Positions 9,245 to 17,814 of a DNA stretch of 64,000 bases are shown in pieces. The stretch covers positions 1 through 64,000 of the forward strand of contig CALFBP010000047.1 of NCBI GenBank assembly GCA_937951625.1, in the 5' to 3' direction. Below the pieces are notes generated by a model. The model was not told where the DNA came from. It saw nothing but the letters and a program-made list of their open reading frames with translations, and did not search any database. Source of the DNA: an uncultured Thermoguttaceae bacterium. Its GTDB lineage: Bacteria; Planctomycetota; Planctomycetia; Pirellulales; Thermoguttaceae. The position numbers and the translations under genes are program-made. Positions within the stretch are counted from its first letter, which is position 1, and each line of letters begins with the position of its first letter.

Positions 9245-9673
9245 ATGGGACGCGAGGACATTTTGAAGGCGATTCCCCACCGTGAGCCGTTCCTGCTGGT
9301 CGATGACATCGTGGAATGGCAGGAATCGAGCATTCGCTGCACGAAACGCTTTACGGGCGACGAGGATTTTTTCGCCGGTCATTATCCCGGCTTTCCGCTT
9401 GTGCCCGGCGTGCTCTTGTGCGAGGCGGCCATGCAGGCGGGAGCGATCTTGTTGTCCCGCCATTTAGGTGAGAAGCCGGGCCATGTCCCGGTGGCCACGC
9501 GAATGAACGACGTCCGTTTCAAACGCATCGTCCGCCCCGGCGAGACGATCGTCCTGGAAGTGGAACTCGCCGAGCGCCTGGCCGATGCCTTCTTCTTGAA
9601 GGCCAAGGTCTCGGTCGATGGTAAGCTGGCGGTTCGTTTCGAGTTCGCTTGCACGGCGGCGAAAATGGAATGA
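9245..9673 (+). CDS. FabZ-like beta-hydroxyacyl-ACP dehydratase
   Basis: A 142-residue hot-dog-fold protein of the length usual for Fab[14 protein letters not shown] at residues 10-22 and [17 protein letters not shown] near 43-59 match the family, with the catalytic His in GHYPG and the acid in EAAMQAG just after. It should remove water from 3-hydroxyacyl-ACP during fatty acid elongation. The next gene is a FabI-type reductase that overlaps by ATGA, so the pair would catalyse the last two steps of the cycle. The family also includes enzymes for non-standard acyl chains, so a special lipid role is possible. A GAGGAAAAG site precedes the start. Confidence 0.9.
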   Translation: MGREDILKAIPHREPFLLVDDIVEWQESSIRCTKRFTGDEDFFAGHYPGFPLVPGVLLCEAAMQAGAILLSRHLGEKPGHVPVATRMNDVRFKRIVRPGETIVLEVELAERLADAFFLKAKVSVDGKLAVRFEFACTAAKME

Positions 9674-10491
9674 TCGCGATGGATTTTTTGGGACTGTCGG
9701 GCAAACGGCTGCTTATCTTTGGCGTCGCCAACCGGAAAAGCGTGGCCTATCACGTCGGCCAGTTGGCGGCCCAAGTGGGGGCGGAATGCGTGTACGTCGT
9801 TCGCGACGATGCCATCCGCCAATCGTGCGCGAAGCTTTTGCCTGGCGCCGATGTCCACCTATGCGACGTGGAGTATGAAGAGCAAATCGCGCGGCTCCGC
9901 GAGGTCCTCGCTAACCGGTACGACCGTTTTCACGGCTTGTTGCACTCGATCGCCTTCGCCGACTACTCCGAGGGGCCCTTGCCCTTCCACGAAACGCCGA
10001 AGACGGCCTTCCTTCGGGCCATGGACATTTCGTGCTACTCGCTGATCGCCATCTCCCGCGCGATGGCCGGGATGCTCGATCCCGACGCCTCCGTAGTCAC
10101 GGTCTCCATTTCCACGACCACCATGGCGGCGGAAAATTACGGCTACATGGCCCCGGTGAAGGCCGCCCTCGACTCGTCGCTGGCGTTCCTGGCCAAGTCG
10201 TTCAGCCGGTTCTCCCGGGTGCGCTTCAATGCCGTCGCGCCGGGGCTGCTCAAGACCTCGGCGTCGGCGGGCATCCCCGGTTATGCCGACGCCTATCTCT
10301 ACGCCGAAGAAGTCATTCCCCGTAAGTCCGCCGTCCGCACGGAAGAAGTGGCCGCGGCCGCGTTGTTTCTCCTCAGTCCCCGATCCAGCGGCATCAACGC
10401 CCAACGGATCGTGGTCGACGCCGGGATGTCGATCAACTACTTCGATCGGGAACTGATCCGGCGTGTGACCCAGGCCGGCCCAGGGGGCTGA
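9670..10491 (+). CDS. fabI: FabI-like enoyl-ACP reductase
   Basis: A 273-residue short-chain dehydrogenase-type enzyme. [19 protein letters not shown] near the N-terminus matches the FabI nucleotide loop (GVANxxSIA). The active site has the FabI spacing Tyr-x6-Lys (Y157 GYMAPV K164) and not the Tyr-x3-Lys of ordinary SDRs. [10 protein letters not shown] is the usual SIAFA region. It would reduce enoyl-ACP with NAD(P)H. I start at ATG 9670, which overlaps the dehydratase stop; ATG 9679 is an alternative. The last 20 residues ([13 protein letters not shown]) differ from textbook FabI, so a specialised enoyl reductase is possible. Confidence 0.87.
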   Translation: MIAMDFLGLSGKRLLIFGVANRKSVAYHVGQLAAQVGAECVYVVRDDAIRQSCAKLLPGADVHLCDVEYEEQIARLREVLANRYDRFHGLLHSIAFADYSEGPLPFHETPKTAFLRAMDISCYSLIAISRAMAGMLDPDASVVTVSISTTTMAAENYGYMAPVKAALDSSLAFLAKSFSRFSRVRFNAVAPGLLKTSASAGIPGYADAYLYAEEVIPRKSAVRTEEVAAAALFLLSPRSSGINAQRIVVDAGMSINYFDRELIRRVTQAGPGG

Positions 10492-10659
10492 GCAAGGCCA
10501 AGGGGCGGCGGGCGGTCGAGACAGTCGGCCGAGGTTTGCCGAGTCTATTCGCTGCCCGCGGACGGTGTCTCGCGATCAGCCGCGCTCTTCGGCCGCGATA
10601 GCGTCTTTTCAAGCCGCCAATCAAGTGAATCAGGCGTGTTCGTGATTCGATGGCGGCGA

Positions 10660-10845
10660 TCAACGCGGCGGCAGGAAATAGGCCTCGAGGATGCGGGCGA
10701 GGACGGCCTCGCCTTCGGCGTTGGCGTGGATCGCGTCGCGTTTGAAAAACTCCAGCGGTTTGCCGGCGTGCCGCAGGTATTCGCCCCAGGCGAGCTGCAT
10801 GTCGAAGGACTCGGCCCCAAACTCGTCGCGATGGCAAAGTCGATT
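10660..10845 (-). pseudogene. C-terminal remnant of an SGNH/GDSL hydrolase
   Basis: On the minus strand one frame reads as about 60 residues ending in a natural stop. It includes SFDMQLAWGEYLRHAGKPLE, then FFKRDAIHANAEGEAVLARI, which is the C-terminal block of SGNH hydrolases where DAIHANAEG carries the catalytic Asp and His (D-x-x-H-x-N-x-x-G). An in-frame TGA at 10846-10848 lies directly upstream and no start codon or N-terminal GDSL block is visible. It is a decayed gene. The rest of the gap between 10492 and 11163 shows nothing else I can support. Confidence 0.7.
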
Positions 10846-11163
10846 TCACACTATACGACGACCGAGGCTTGAAACCAGACGATCATGGAATTGCCTCTCA
10901 AACAAAGGAGGGTGCGAGAACCCTTTGAAGGCCGGGCAAAGGCATATTTTTGGGGCCGTTTCTGGGTGGAAATTAGTGTTTGTCCCTTTGGGCTCAAGTC
11001 GCGCACAGTCTTGGAAATCGCAAATGTATGACAGCGTTTCAGTTAGCAGGGGTCGATTTTCAGCCCTGCCCTTCCCATGGCCCGGCGAATGCCAAGCTAC
11101 TATACTCAGCGGCGTCGAGCAAGGGAAACCACGAACCGGGCGAATGGAGGTTGAAGAGAAAGC

Positions 11164-12498
11164 ATGGGCACCACCAAGATCACGCGACGACAATTTGCCA
11201 AAACCGGAGCCGCCGCCACGGCGGCCCTGGGAATCCTCCAGCCCGAGCGCGTGCTGGGCGCCAACGAGAGGATCCGGCTGGGTTTTATTGGCGTGGCGAA
11301 CCGGGGCGGGCAACTCCTGGACGCCTTTGCGCCCCATGCCGACGCCGAGGTGGCCGCGCTCTGCGACGTGTCGCAATCGACCCTCGAGCGCGCCAGTCGC
11401 CGCTTCGACGGCAAGGTGCCCTGCTACGAGGACTTCCGCAAACTGATCGAAAGAAAGGACATCGACGCGGTGGTGATCGCCACCCCAGACCATTGGCACG
11501 CGATTCAAACCATCATTGCGTGCAACGCCGGCAAGGACGTGTACGTGGAAAAGCCGCTTTCGATCACGGTCGTCGAGGGGCGGCGGATGGTCGAGGTGGC
11601 CAGGCGAACGCGGCGGATCGTGCAGGTGGGCATCCATCGGCGGAGCTCGGCCGTATACGCTAAAGCGGTCGAGTTCGTCCAGGGAAACAAGCTGGGAAAG
11701 GTGACGGTGAGTCGCTGTTACCATCTGAGCAACATGTATCCGACGGGAATCGGCAAGGCCCCGCCCAGCGCCCCACCCCCTGATCTCAATTGGGACCTCT
11801 GGCTTGGCCCTCGTCCCATGCGGCCGTTCCAGGCCACGATCGCGCCGTACAAGTTCCGCTGGTGGGACTTGTATTCCTCGCAAGTGGCCAATCAGGGCGT
11901 GCATTTCATCGACGCCATTCGCTGGATGACCGGCGATTTAGCGCCCGCCTCGGTCTGCGCCATGGGCGGCCGGTTCGCGGTCGACGACGATCGAGTCATC
12001 CCCGACACGCTGGAAGTGACGTACCAGTGTCCCTCGGGCAGCCTGCTGATCTTCGGCCAGTACGAGGCCAACGGCAACCCCGCCTTGCCCCAGAGCGGAT
12101 ACTGTGAGCTTCGGGGCACGCAGGGCACGGCCTACGTAGGCGAAGAGATTGTCAAAATCATTCCCGAACGCGGCGGTCAGTTCCAGGATCGGGCCCCGCG
12201 CATGGAAGCAATGGAAATCAAGCCGGAGGACGTGAATCCCGCCGATCGGCGGCGCGCGAACTTGTCGCTCACCGCCCAACATGCCCGCAATTTCCTCGAC
12301 TGCATGCGTTCCCGAAAATTGCCCAATTGCGACGTGGAAATCGGCCACCGCTCCACGACCTTCAGCCTGTTGGCCAACATTTCCTTGGCCACCAAAATGC
12401 GTCTGGAATGGGACGCCACGCGCGAAAAGATCACGAACTACCCGGAGGCCAATGCCCTGCTTCACTACGAATATCGCAAGCCGTGGACATTGGAATGA
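11164..12498 (+). CDS. Tat-exported Gfo/Idh/MocA family oxidoreductase
   Basis: A 444-residue protein. The N-terminus TRRQFAKTGAAATAALGI is a twin-arginine signal, so the folded, cofactor-loaded protein is probably exported. IRLGFIGVANRGGQLL (near 37) is the Rossmann NAD(P)-binding loop. Near residue 124 the sequence reads YVEKPLSI, the family's EKP motif with the catalytic Lys. The following W-D-L-x-L-G-P block and the GVHFID segment place it with the large planctomycete branch. These enzymes usually oxidise or reduce sugar derivatives. It is monocistronic and convergent with mutL, with 19 bases between their ends. Confidence 0.92.
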   Translation: MGTTKITRRQFAKTGAAATAALGILQPERVLGANERIRLGFIGVANRGGQLLDAFAPHADAEVAALCDVSQSTLERASRRFDGKVPCYEDFRKLIERKDIDAVVIATPDHWHAIQTIIACNAGKDVYVEKPLSITVVEGRRMVEVARRTRRIVQVGIHRRSSAVYAKAVEFVQGNKLGKVTVSRCYHLSNMYPTGIGKAPPSAPPPDLNWDLWLGPRPMRPFQATIAPYKFRWWDLYSSQVANQGVHFIDAIRWMTGDLAPASVCAMGGRFAVDDDRVIPDTLEVTYQCPSGSLLIFGQYEANGNPALPQSGYCELRGTQGTAYVGEEIVKIIPERGGQFQDRAPRMEAMEIKPEDVNPADRRRANLSLTAQHARNFLDCMRSRKLPNCDVEIGHRSTTFSLLANISLATKMRLEWDATREKITNYPEANALLHYEYRKPWTLE

Positions 12499-12517
12499 GC
12501 CGAACGGCCGGGATCGA

Positions 12518-14434
12518 TCAGACCCGTTTGAAATGCTTATCCAATTCCTCGCGGCTGAAGATCAAGGCGGTCGGCCGACCGTGCGGGCAATGATGGGCAT
12601 CGTCGATCAAATGACGCTGCTCGAGCAGCGCCGCGACCTCCTCTGGCGTCAGGCGGTCGCCTGCCTTGATGGCCGCCTTGCACGCGATCGTGTGCAATAG
12701 TTCATCGAGCAAGTCACGGCGGTCCGGGAGTTTGCCGCTGGACATCAATTTCTCCACCAAGCCTCGAAGGACCTCGGCGGGGGCAACGTTGGCGAGCATC
12801 GCGGGATAGGCGACCACCAGGACCGTGCTGCCGCCAAACGGCTCGATCTTCAATCCGAGTTGGGCCAACAGTCCACGGTGCTCGAAAACCGCGGCCGCCT
12901 CGGGCGGCAAGAGATCGACAGGCTCGGGCACAAGCAGGCTTTGCGACTCCAGCAGGCCCGACGCGATCCGCTGGCGGAGCCGTTCGTAGAGAATCCGCTC
13001 GTGGAGTGCGTGCTGGTCGATGACCATTACCCCGTCCTCGCTCTCGGCCACCAGATAGCGGTTGTGAACCTGGAGGGCCTTGGCCGGCGTGGAAAGGGCC
13101 GGGAGAGGCGCTGAGCCGTGGTGCGTCGCCGCGTCGCGGCAGGGACCGTTTTCCAGGCGTTCCGAGTTGCCCGAGGGATCGGACAGATACTCCCCTTGGG
13201 CCTGCCAACGGCCACCGATCCGCGTGATTTCCAGCGGCCGTAACGGGGCTGCGGTTTGATCTGTTGAGGCCAAGGGCGGCCTGATCTGCGTCGCGCCGCT
13301 GGCCTCACTAGCCCAGGATGCCACTTGGCCCTTGGCCCAATCCACGAGCTGCTGTTGGGCGTGCTGGGCGGCCATCGGGTCATGTGGGCCAGAATCGCTC
13401 GGCTCCCCAAAGCTGCTTGGCGGCGTCGGGACCCGCGTTGTCAAATCCATGGCCAAAAAACGGCTCCGCAGCGTGGCCAACAACTGGCTGTACAAGCGGC
13501 CCGAATCCTGAAATCGCACTTCCAACTTGGTCGGGTGGACGTTCACGTCCACCCAGTCTGCCGGGAGGTTCAACGACAGGATGGCGATCGGATACCTGCC
13601 CGAGAGCAATAGCCCCCGGTACGCCTCCCCCAAGGCGTGCTGGAGCGACCGGTCCCGGATGTACCGCCCATTGAGAAACAAATACTGCATCCGGTTATTG
13701 CTACGGCTCTGACTGGGGTGGGCCACGTAGCCCGAAATCCGCACCGGCCCGTCTTCGCTTTCCACCGCGATGAGGCTGTCGGCCAACTCCCGGCCGAAAA
13801 CTCGTTCGATGCGTGCCAGCCAGCCTTGGTTGCCGGGCAAATCGAACACGGGCCGATCATTGTGCCAGAAGGTGCAATGGAGTTCGGGCATGGCCAAGGC
13901 CACGCGGATGAACGCCTCGCTGACATGGCCCAGTTCGGTCGTCGTGGACCGCAGGAACTTTCGCCGCACGGGCGTGTTGAAGAACAGATCGCGGACTTCC
14001 ACAGTCGTCCCGATGGGGCAGCCGCAGGGAATGACCTCGGAGGCCGTCCCTCCGTGGACCGAGATTTCGTGCCCGCTGGTCGCGTCCGGCGTGCGGCTGC
14101 GAACGGTCAACCGGCTTACCTCGGCGATCGAGGCCAGGGCCTCGCCGCGGAAGCCCAAGGTACGGACATGGAACAGATCGTCGGCCTCGCCAATCTTGCT
14201 CGTGGCATGGCTGGCCACAGCCAAAGGCAGGTCCTCAGCGGCGATTCCCGAGCCGTTATCGACTACGCGGACCAGGTCGACGCCCCCCCGCTCTACATAC
14301 ACATCGATACGGCTCGCCCCGGCGTCGACGGAGTTCTCCATCAGCTCCTTGACCACGCTGGCAGGTCGCTCGATCACCTCGCCAGCGGCGATCTTGTTGA
14401 TGAGGCTCTGCGGGAGTCGGCGAATAATCGGCAT
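12518..14434 (-). CDS. mutL: DNA mismatch repair protein MutL
   Basis: A 638-residue protein. The frame is open further upstream, but I start at 14434 because MPIIRRLPQSLINKIAAGEV is the universal MutL N-terminus. The GHKL ATPase motifs are present: KELMENSVDAGA, DNGSGI, and TLGFRGEALASI. The C-terminal dimerisation domain keeps DQHALHERILYE (near 480), the endonuclease metal site, together with ACKAAIKAGD and CPHGRPT. It is therefore a nicking-type MutL, as expected where no MutH exists. A variable linker rich in Pro, Ser and Gln joins the two halves. No mutS lies in the window. Confidence 0.95.
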   Translation of the reverse strand: MPIIRRLPQSLINKIAAGEVIERPASVVKELMENSVDAGASRIDVYVERGGVDLVRVVDNGSGIAAEDLPLAVASHATSKIGEADDLFHVRTLGFRGEALASIAEVSRLTVRSRTPDATSGHEISVHGGTASEVIPCGCPIGTTVEVRDLFFNTPVRRKFLRSTTTELGHVSEAFIRVALAMPELHCTFWHNDRPVFDLPGNQGWLARIERVFGRELADSLIAVESEDGPVRISGYVAHPSQSRSNNRMQYLFLNGRYIRDRSLQHALGEAYRGLLLSGRYPIAILSLNLPADWVDVNVHPTKLEVRFQDSGRLYSQLLATLRSRFLAMDLTTRVPTPPSSFGEPSDSGPHDPMAAQHAQQQLVDWAKGQVASWASEASGATQIRPPLASTDQTAAPLRPLEITRIGGRWQAQGEYLSDPSGNSERLENGPCRDAATHHGSAPLPALSTPAKALQVHNRYLVAESEDGVMVIDQHALHERILYERLRQRIASGLLESQSLLVPEPVDLLPPEAAAVFEHRGLLAQLGLKIEPFGGSTVLVVAYPAMLANVAPAEVLRGLVEKLMSSGKLPDRRDLLDELLHTIACKAAIKAGDRLTPEEVAALLEQRHLIDDAHHCPHGRPTALIFSREELDKHFKRV

Positions 14435-14633
14435 GGTGGCGGGAGAGGAAAGACATCCTTTCGACCCATTGTAGCCGCTCGACATTCCCCGCCAAGGCGC
14501 TTCCTCGCGTGCGATCCGTCCAAATCGAATCCCCGTGGTCGTACTTGCCACGTTGTAGGGTTTTGCGAAAACGAGAACGCGCCTCTCACGCACGGACGAG
14601 CAATCGTTCAGAAGCTGAACATCGACTGATTTT

Positions 14634-15461
14634 TTAGCGGAGCCCACCCAGCAGCCGATCGATTTCGCAGAGCAAATCTTCGATCCACAGGGGCTTGGAG
14701 AGCAGCGAAGCGGCGCCGGCGGCCACGGCCCGTTCGCGATCCTCGACGCGCGGGAATCCGATCAGGGCCACGACGGGCGCGGGCCGCAGGGCTGAGACAA
14801 AACGGCGAAGGTGGTCGAACCTTTCTTCGTGCTCGCCCACGTCGAAAATGCCCGCAGCGACCCCGGCCGGATCTAGAGTGTCCCACGGCCGAACCTGTTG
14901 CGGCGTGTAACCGGCCTTGCGGCAAACCGCGGACAGCCACTCGGCGCAGGCAAACTCATCGGAACAAATGGTGATCGGGCCTGACCTCGGCGCCATCCGG
15001 TCTTCGGCCAACGCCAAGACACGCTCCTCTTCTCCAGCGGTCACGGGCAACGCCCAAGTGGAACGCCCGCCGCTCGCCCATCGCGAGGCTTCCCAAGCAA
15101 GACGTTGCTCCCATTGGTGCCAATAAACGCGGATCACCCCGGGCGTGGGGCGGCCGCTTCGAGTTTCCCCCTCGCACCAACTGCCCAACAACGCCACGAT
15201 GCGACTCAACGGGGCGATGCAGCGGAGGCCGTCGATCTGCTGTTCCGAATATTGGCCGGGATAGGAGGTGGCCAAGACGATCCAGTCGAAACACTGCTCT
15301 ACCTCTACCAATGCCGCTTGCGCTGCCACAATATCGCCAACCTCGACGACCTCAGCCCAGAGGGCCGCGACGCGGCGGGCTGCGCCGAACTCGCGACGTT
15401 GCCAACCATCAATCCAAAGCATGCGCGGTCGCACGGCTTGAGGCTGCTGCCAACGTTTCAT
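14634..15461 (-). CDS. Tandem receiver-like (CheY-fold) protein, no output domain
   Basis: A 275-residue cytoplasmic protein built of two CheY-like halves. The N-terminal half (residues 12-105) begins RMLWIDGWQRREF and looks degenerate. The C-terminal half (residues 160-275) keeps the receiver layout: GIFDVGEHEE, where the Asp is a candidate phosphoacceptor, VVALIGFPR, AAGAASLLSKPL with the conserved Lys, and a final IEDLLCEIDRLL helix. No DNA-binding or catalytic domain is attached. It could be a sensor or anti-kinase partner. It lies between mutL and the HTH-PTS gene in the same orientation with 89 bases to the latter. Assignment is by pattern only. Confidence 0.7.
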   Translation of the reverse strand: MKRWQQPQAVRPRMLWIDGWQRREFGAARRVAALWAEVVEVGDIVAAQAALVEVEQCFDWIVLATSYPGQYSEQQIDGLRCIAPLSRIVALLGSWCEGETRSGRPTPGVIRVYWHQWEQRLAWEASRWASGGRSTWALPVTAGEEERVLALAEDRMAPRSGPITICSDEFACAEWLSAVCRKAGYTPQQVRPWDTLDPAGVAAGIFDVGEHEERFDHLRRFVSALRPAPVVALIGFPRVEDRERAVAAGAASLLSKPLWIEDLLCEIDRLLGGLR

Positions 15462-15550
15462 CGCGTTTGAAGGCTAGGGCGAGCGGACACTTCAACGTTA
15501 CGATCGCTGAGGCTTGGAATAAGAAGGCGCGGCAGTGGCTCCCAAAAAAC

Positions 15551-16279
15551 TTACTCCGGCTGCGCTGCTTTTCCCAACTCCGCTTCGGTTTGTTGAATCA
15601 AGTTATGGGCCGTTTCCGCATCTGGGGCCTGACGCAAGGCATCGAGGAAACCGGGGACCGCAAGGACCTTGCTCAGTCGGGCCAAGGTCCGCAAGTGGCC
15701 GCGATCGTCGATAGAGCAGATCAAGAAAAAAACGTCGGTCAAAGCCCCCCGATTTCCCCCGAAGGGGATTCCGGTCGAAGTCACCCCCAGGGCCAACAAA
15801 GGCTCCGCAAGAATGCTCGGCATGGGCCGCCGCGGGTGGAGCAGGGCCACACCGTTCTCCAGCGTGGTGGGATATAACTCCTCCCGGGCCCGAATCGCTT
15901 CCTCCATCTTTTCCGGATCCCAAAGCAGACCGCTCCGCGCAGCCAACGCGACCATGGTGGTGAAGACGGAGTTTCTGGTGCGGGCAGGAAGGGGAATGGC
16001 GATCCGATCCTGCGGCAAGAGTTCCGCGATTCGAATCTCTCGTTCGCTGGTCGCGCCAGACGAGGCGCCCAGAACCCCTTCCACCTCAGGCAAGCCGTCC
16101 TCTTCAGCCAGTCCGATCCGTTGCTCCAGCCAGTGGTGGATTTCATCGCGCGAAAAACGCCACTGCCCGGCCACCTTGCGGCCGGGGATTTTCCCCCGGT
16201 CGGCAAGCCGGACCACTTGCGAGGGCGTCAAATGGAGATACCTCGCCAAGCTCTCGGCAGTGAAATCATCACGCGACAT
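15551..16279 (-). CDS. HTH (excisionase-type) plus PTS IIA-like fusion protein
   Basis: A 242-residue protein. Residues 1-52 are a MerR/excisionase-type helix-turn-helix: FTAESLARYLHLTPSQVVRL, then GKIPGRKVAGQWRFSRDEI with a closing HHWLEQR. Residues 85-235 are a PTS IIA (PtsN-like, nitrogen PTS) domain. Its phosphorylatable His is in LENGVALLHPRRP (near 150), matching the family's GIAIPH motif. The domain would accept phosphate from HPr-like proteins and signal carbon or nitrogen status, while the HTH would direct it to DNA. No transporter is nearby, so it is likely a regulator. It is divergent from the MurE-like gene, which is a possible target. Confidence 0.85.
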   Translation of the reverse strand: MSRDDFTAESLARYLHLTPSQVVRLADRGKIPGRKVAGQWRFSRDEIHHWLEQRIGLAEEDGLPEVEGVLGASSGATSEREIRIAELLPQDRIAIPLPARTRNSVFTTMVALAARSGLLWDPEKMEEAIRAREELYPTTLENGVALLHPRRPMPSILAEPLLALGVTSTGIPFGGNRGALTDVFFLICSIDDRGHLRTLARLSKVLAVPGFLDALRQAPDAETAHNLIQQTEAELGKAAQPE

Positions 16280-16560
16280 TTCCTCGACAATCCCTTCAAT
16301 CGTAGGGTATCAATCGCTTCGGCAGATGGGTTTGGCTAGTGGCTTCTGTTGTCGTTTGCCTTATAGGTCCATGTTCTCCAAACGAATCTCCGTTGTCCAG
16401 ATCACCCAATCACCCAATCACGGGCTGACAATTTCCACCTTGACAGGGTTTTGAAAATCGGGACAATCCCGCCACCGCTTTGGAGACTCGTAATCGCCCC
16501 AAAGCCACACCCCTTTCACTGAACTTCTCTGAATCACGTAAGGCATGGAGGCCTTGCGCG

Positions 16561-17814
16561 ATGCTGCTTGGTGGTTCCCGGAAGTCATCGAGCCAGATCC
16601 GACGCCTGCTGGCGGAACGGAGCCGACAAATCAAAGTCATTGGGCTCGCCGGGGACGACGGTACTACAGTCGTCTCGTGCCTCATCGCTAGTATTTTGAC
16701 GAATGCAGACAGAAAGATAGGCATCTTGGGGGCTTTGGGATGCCTTGATGGTTGCCAGCTTAGCCACTCCGTGGGCTCCACTCCCACGCCGGCGACCCTC
16801 GCGCGATGGCTGGGGCGGACGATCCGACACGGTTGTTCCCACGCCATTGTGGAGTTGTCGCCGCAAGTGCTCCGTCAAGGCTACGTGGACGGGTTGGCGT
16901 TGGATGTTGCGTGCCTCGTTCACCAGGGCTCCGAATTGGGCTCCTGTCGGCGTTGGAGACAAAACCAGATCAGAAGCGCGGCTTATACCTTGAAACTTCT
17001 TGCCCCCGAGGGACTGGCGATCCTCAGCGCTGACGACGCCGAGGCGATCGGATGTTTGAACTTGCACGACGGTCCCGTGCTGACAGTGGGGATTCATGCC
17101 GAGGCCGAGATCAAGGCCGCGATCCTCGAACAATGCCCCAGCGAGCAGACCATTCTGCTTTCAGCGGGTGGCGAAGCCATACCGGTCCGAACGCGGATGA
17201 TTGGCTCGCGGCATGTGTATCACTGCCTGACCGCGGCGGCGGTCGGCCTGGCCTACGGCATAGACCTCCCGACCGTGATCCGCGGACTGGAAGCAATCGA
17301 CCATGTTCCCGGCCACTTGGAACGGATCGAATGTGGGCAATCGTTTAGCGTTTATTTGGATCGTGCGCGAACTTCATCCGCCATTCGTGTTTGTCTGGCC
17401 ACGCTCCGCGAGGTGATTCGCGGCCGGATTTTCTGCATTTTCGGCGCGGATGGCCAACGTGCCGCGATCAACCGCAACGGCGAGGAATGGCCACGCAAAG
17501 CCATTCGCCGGCGACTGGGCCGGACGGTGGAGAGCCTCGCAGACCTGGCCGTGATCACCGATGGTAACCCAGGGGATGAAGACCCCCAAAACATCATCGA
17601 AGACATCCTCGCCGGGCTGAAGCGGCCCGCCGAGGCCGAGGTGATCCCCGATCGCGCCGAGGCGATCGCCTGGGTCTTGTCACGGGCGAGGCCGGGTGAC
17701 GGAGTGTTGATTGCCGGGGCACGACCTCGTACCGGAAAAACTGCAAACAGATACAGCCTTGTTGACGACCGCCAAGTCGTTCGCCAGTGGCTCTATGCGA
17801 ATCAAGATGATTAG
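16561..17814 (+). CDS. Degenerate MurE-like Mur ligase paralogue
   Basis: A 417-residue protein that aligns with MurE, but nearly every catalytic motif has changed. The ATP loop GTNGKTT reads GDDGTTV (near 32-38), so the Lys is lost. The DHLDFH region is missing. The DYAHTP motif reads DRARTS (near 267). The substrate-reading DNPR block reads DGNPGDEDP (near 334). Family landmarks remain: STPTP, SADDAEAI, HLERIECGQSFSVYL and DPQNIIEDILAGL. I start at 16561 because GGAGG lies about 10 bases upstream; an upstream ATG at 16480 is possible. It overlaps the MurF-like gene by 8 bases. It is probably a pseudoenzyme, with a regulatory or structural role inferred only. Confidence 0.8.
   Translation: MLLGGSRKSSSQIRRLLAERSRQIKVIGLAGDDGTTVVSCLIASILTNADRKIGILGALGCLDGCQLSHSVGSTPTPATLARWLGRTIRHGCSHAIVELSPQVLRQGYVDGLALDVACLVHQGSELGSCRRWRQNQIRSAAYTLKLLAPEGLAILSADDAEAIGCLNLHDGPVLTVGIHAEAEIKAAILEQCPSEQTILLSAGGEAIPVRTRMIGSRHVYHCLTAAAVGLAYGIDLPTVIRGLEAIDHVPGHLERIECGQSFSVYLDRARTSSAIRVCLATLREVIRGRIFCIFGADGQRAAINRNGEEWPRKAIRRRLGRTVESLADLAVITDGNPGDEDPQNIIEDILAGLKRPAEAEVIPDRAEAIAWVLSRARPGDGVLIAGARPRTGKTANRYSLVDDRQVVRQWLYANQDD

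Noticed and set aside
10846-11904. A 352-codon minus-strand frame opposite the Tat oxidoreductase
   Set aside because: It mirrors the coding strand of a clear gene, with low-complexity Arg/His-rich translation and no recognisable domain.
14435-14647. An N-terminal extension of MutL
   Set aside because: The upstream codons are not like MutL and the canonical start MPIIRRL is at 14434.
16401-16421. Short tandem ATCACCCA units
   Set aside because: Only two and a half copies, too few to call a repeat array or operator.
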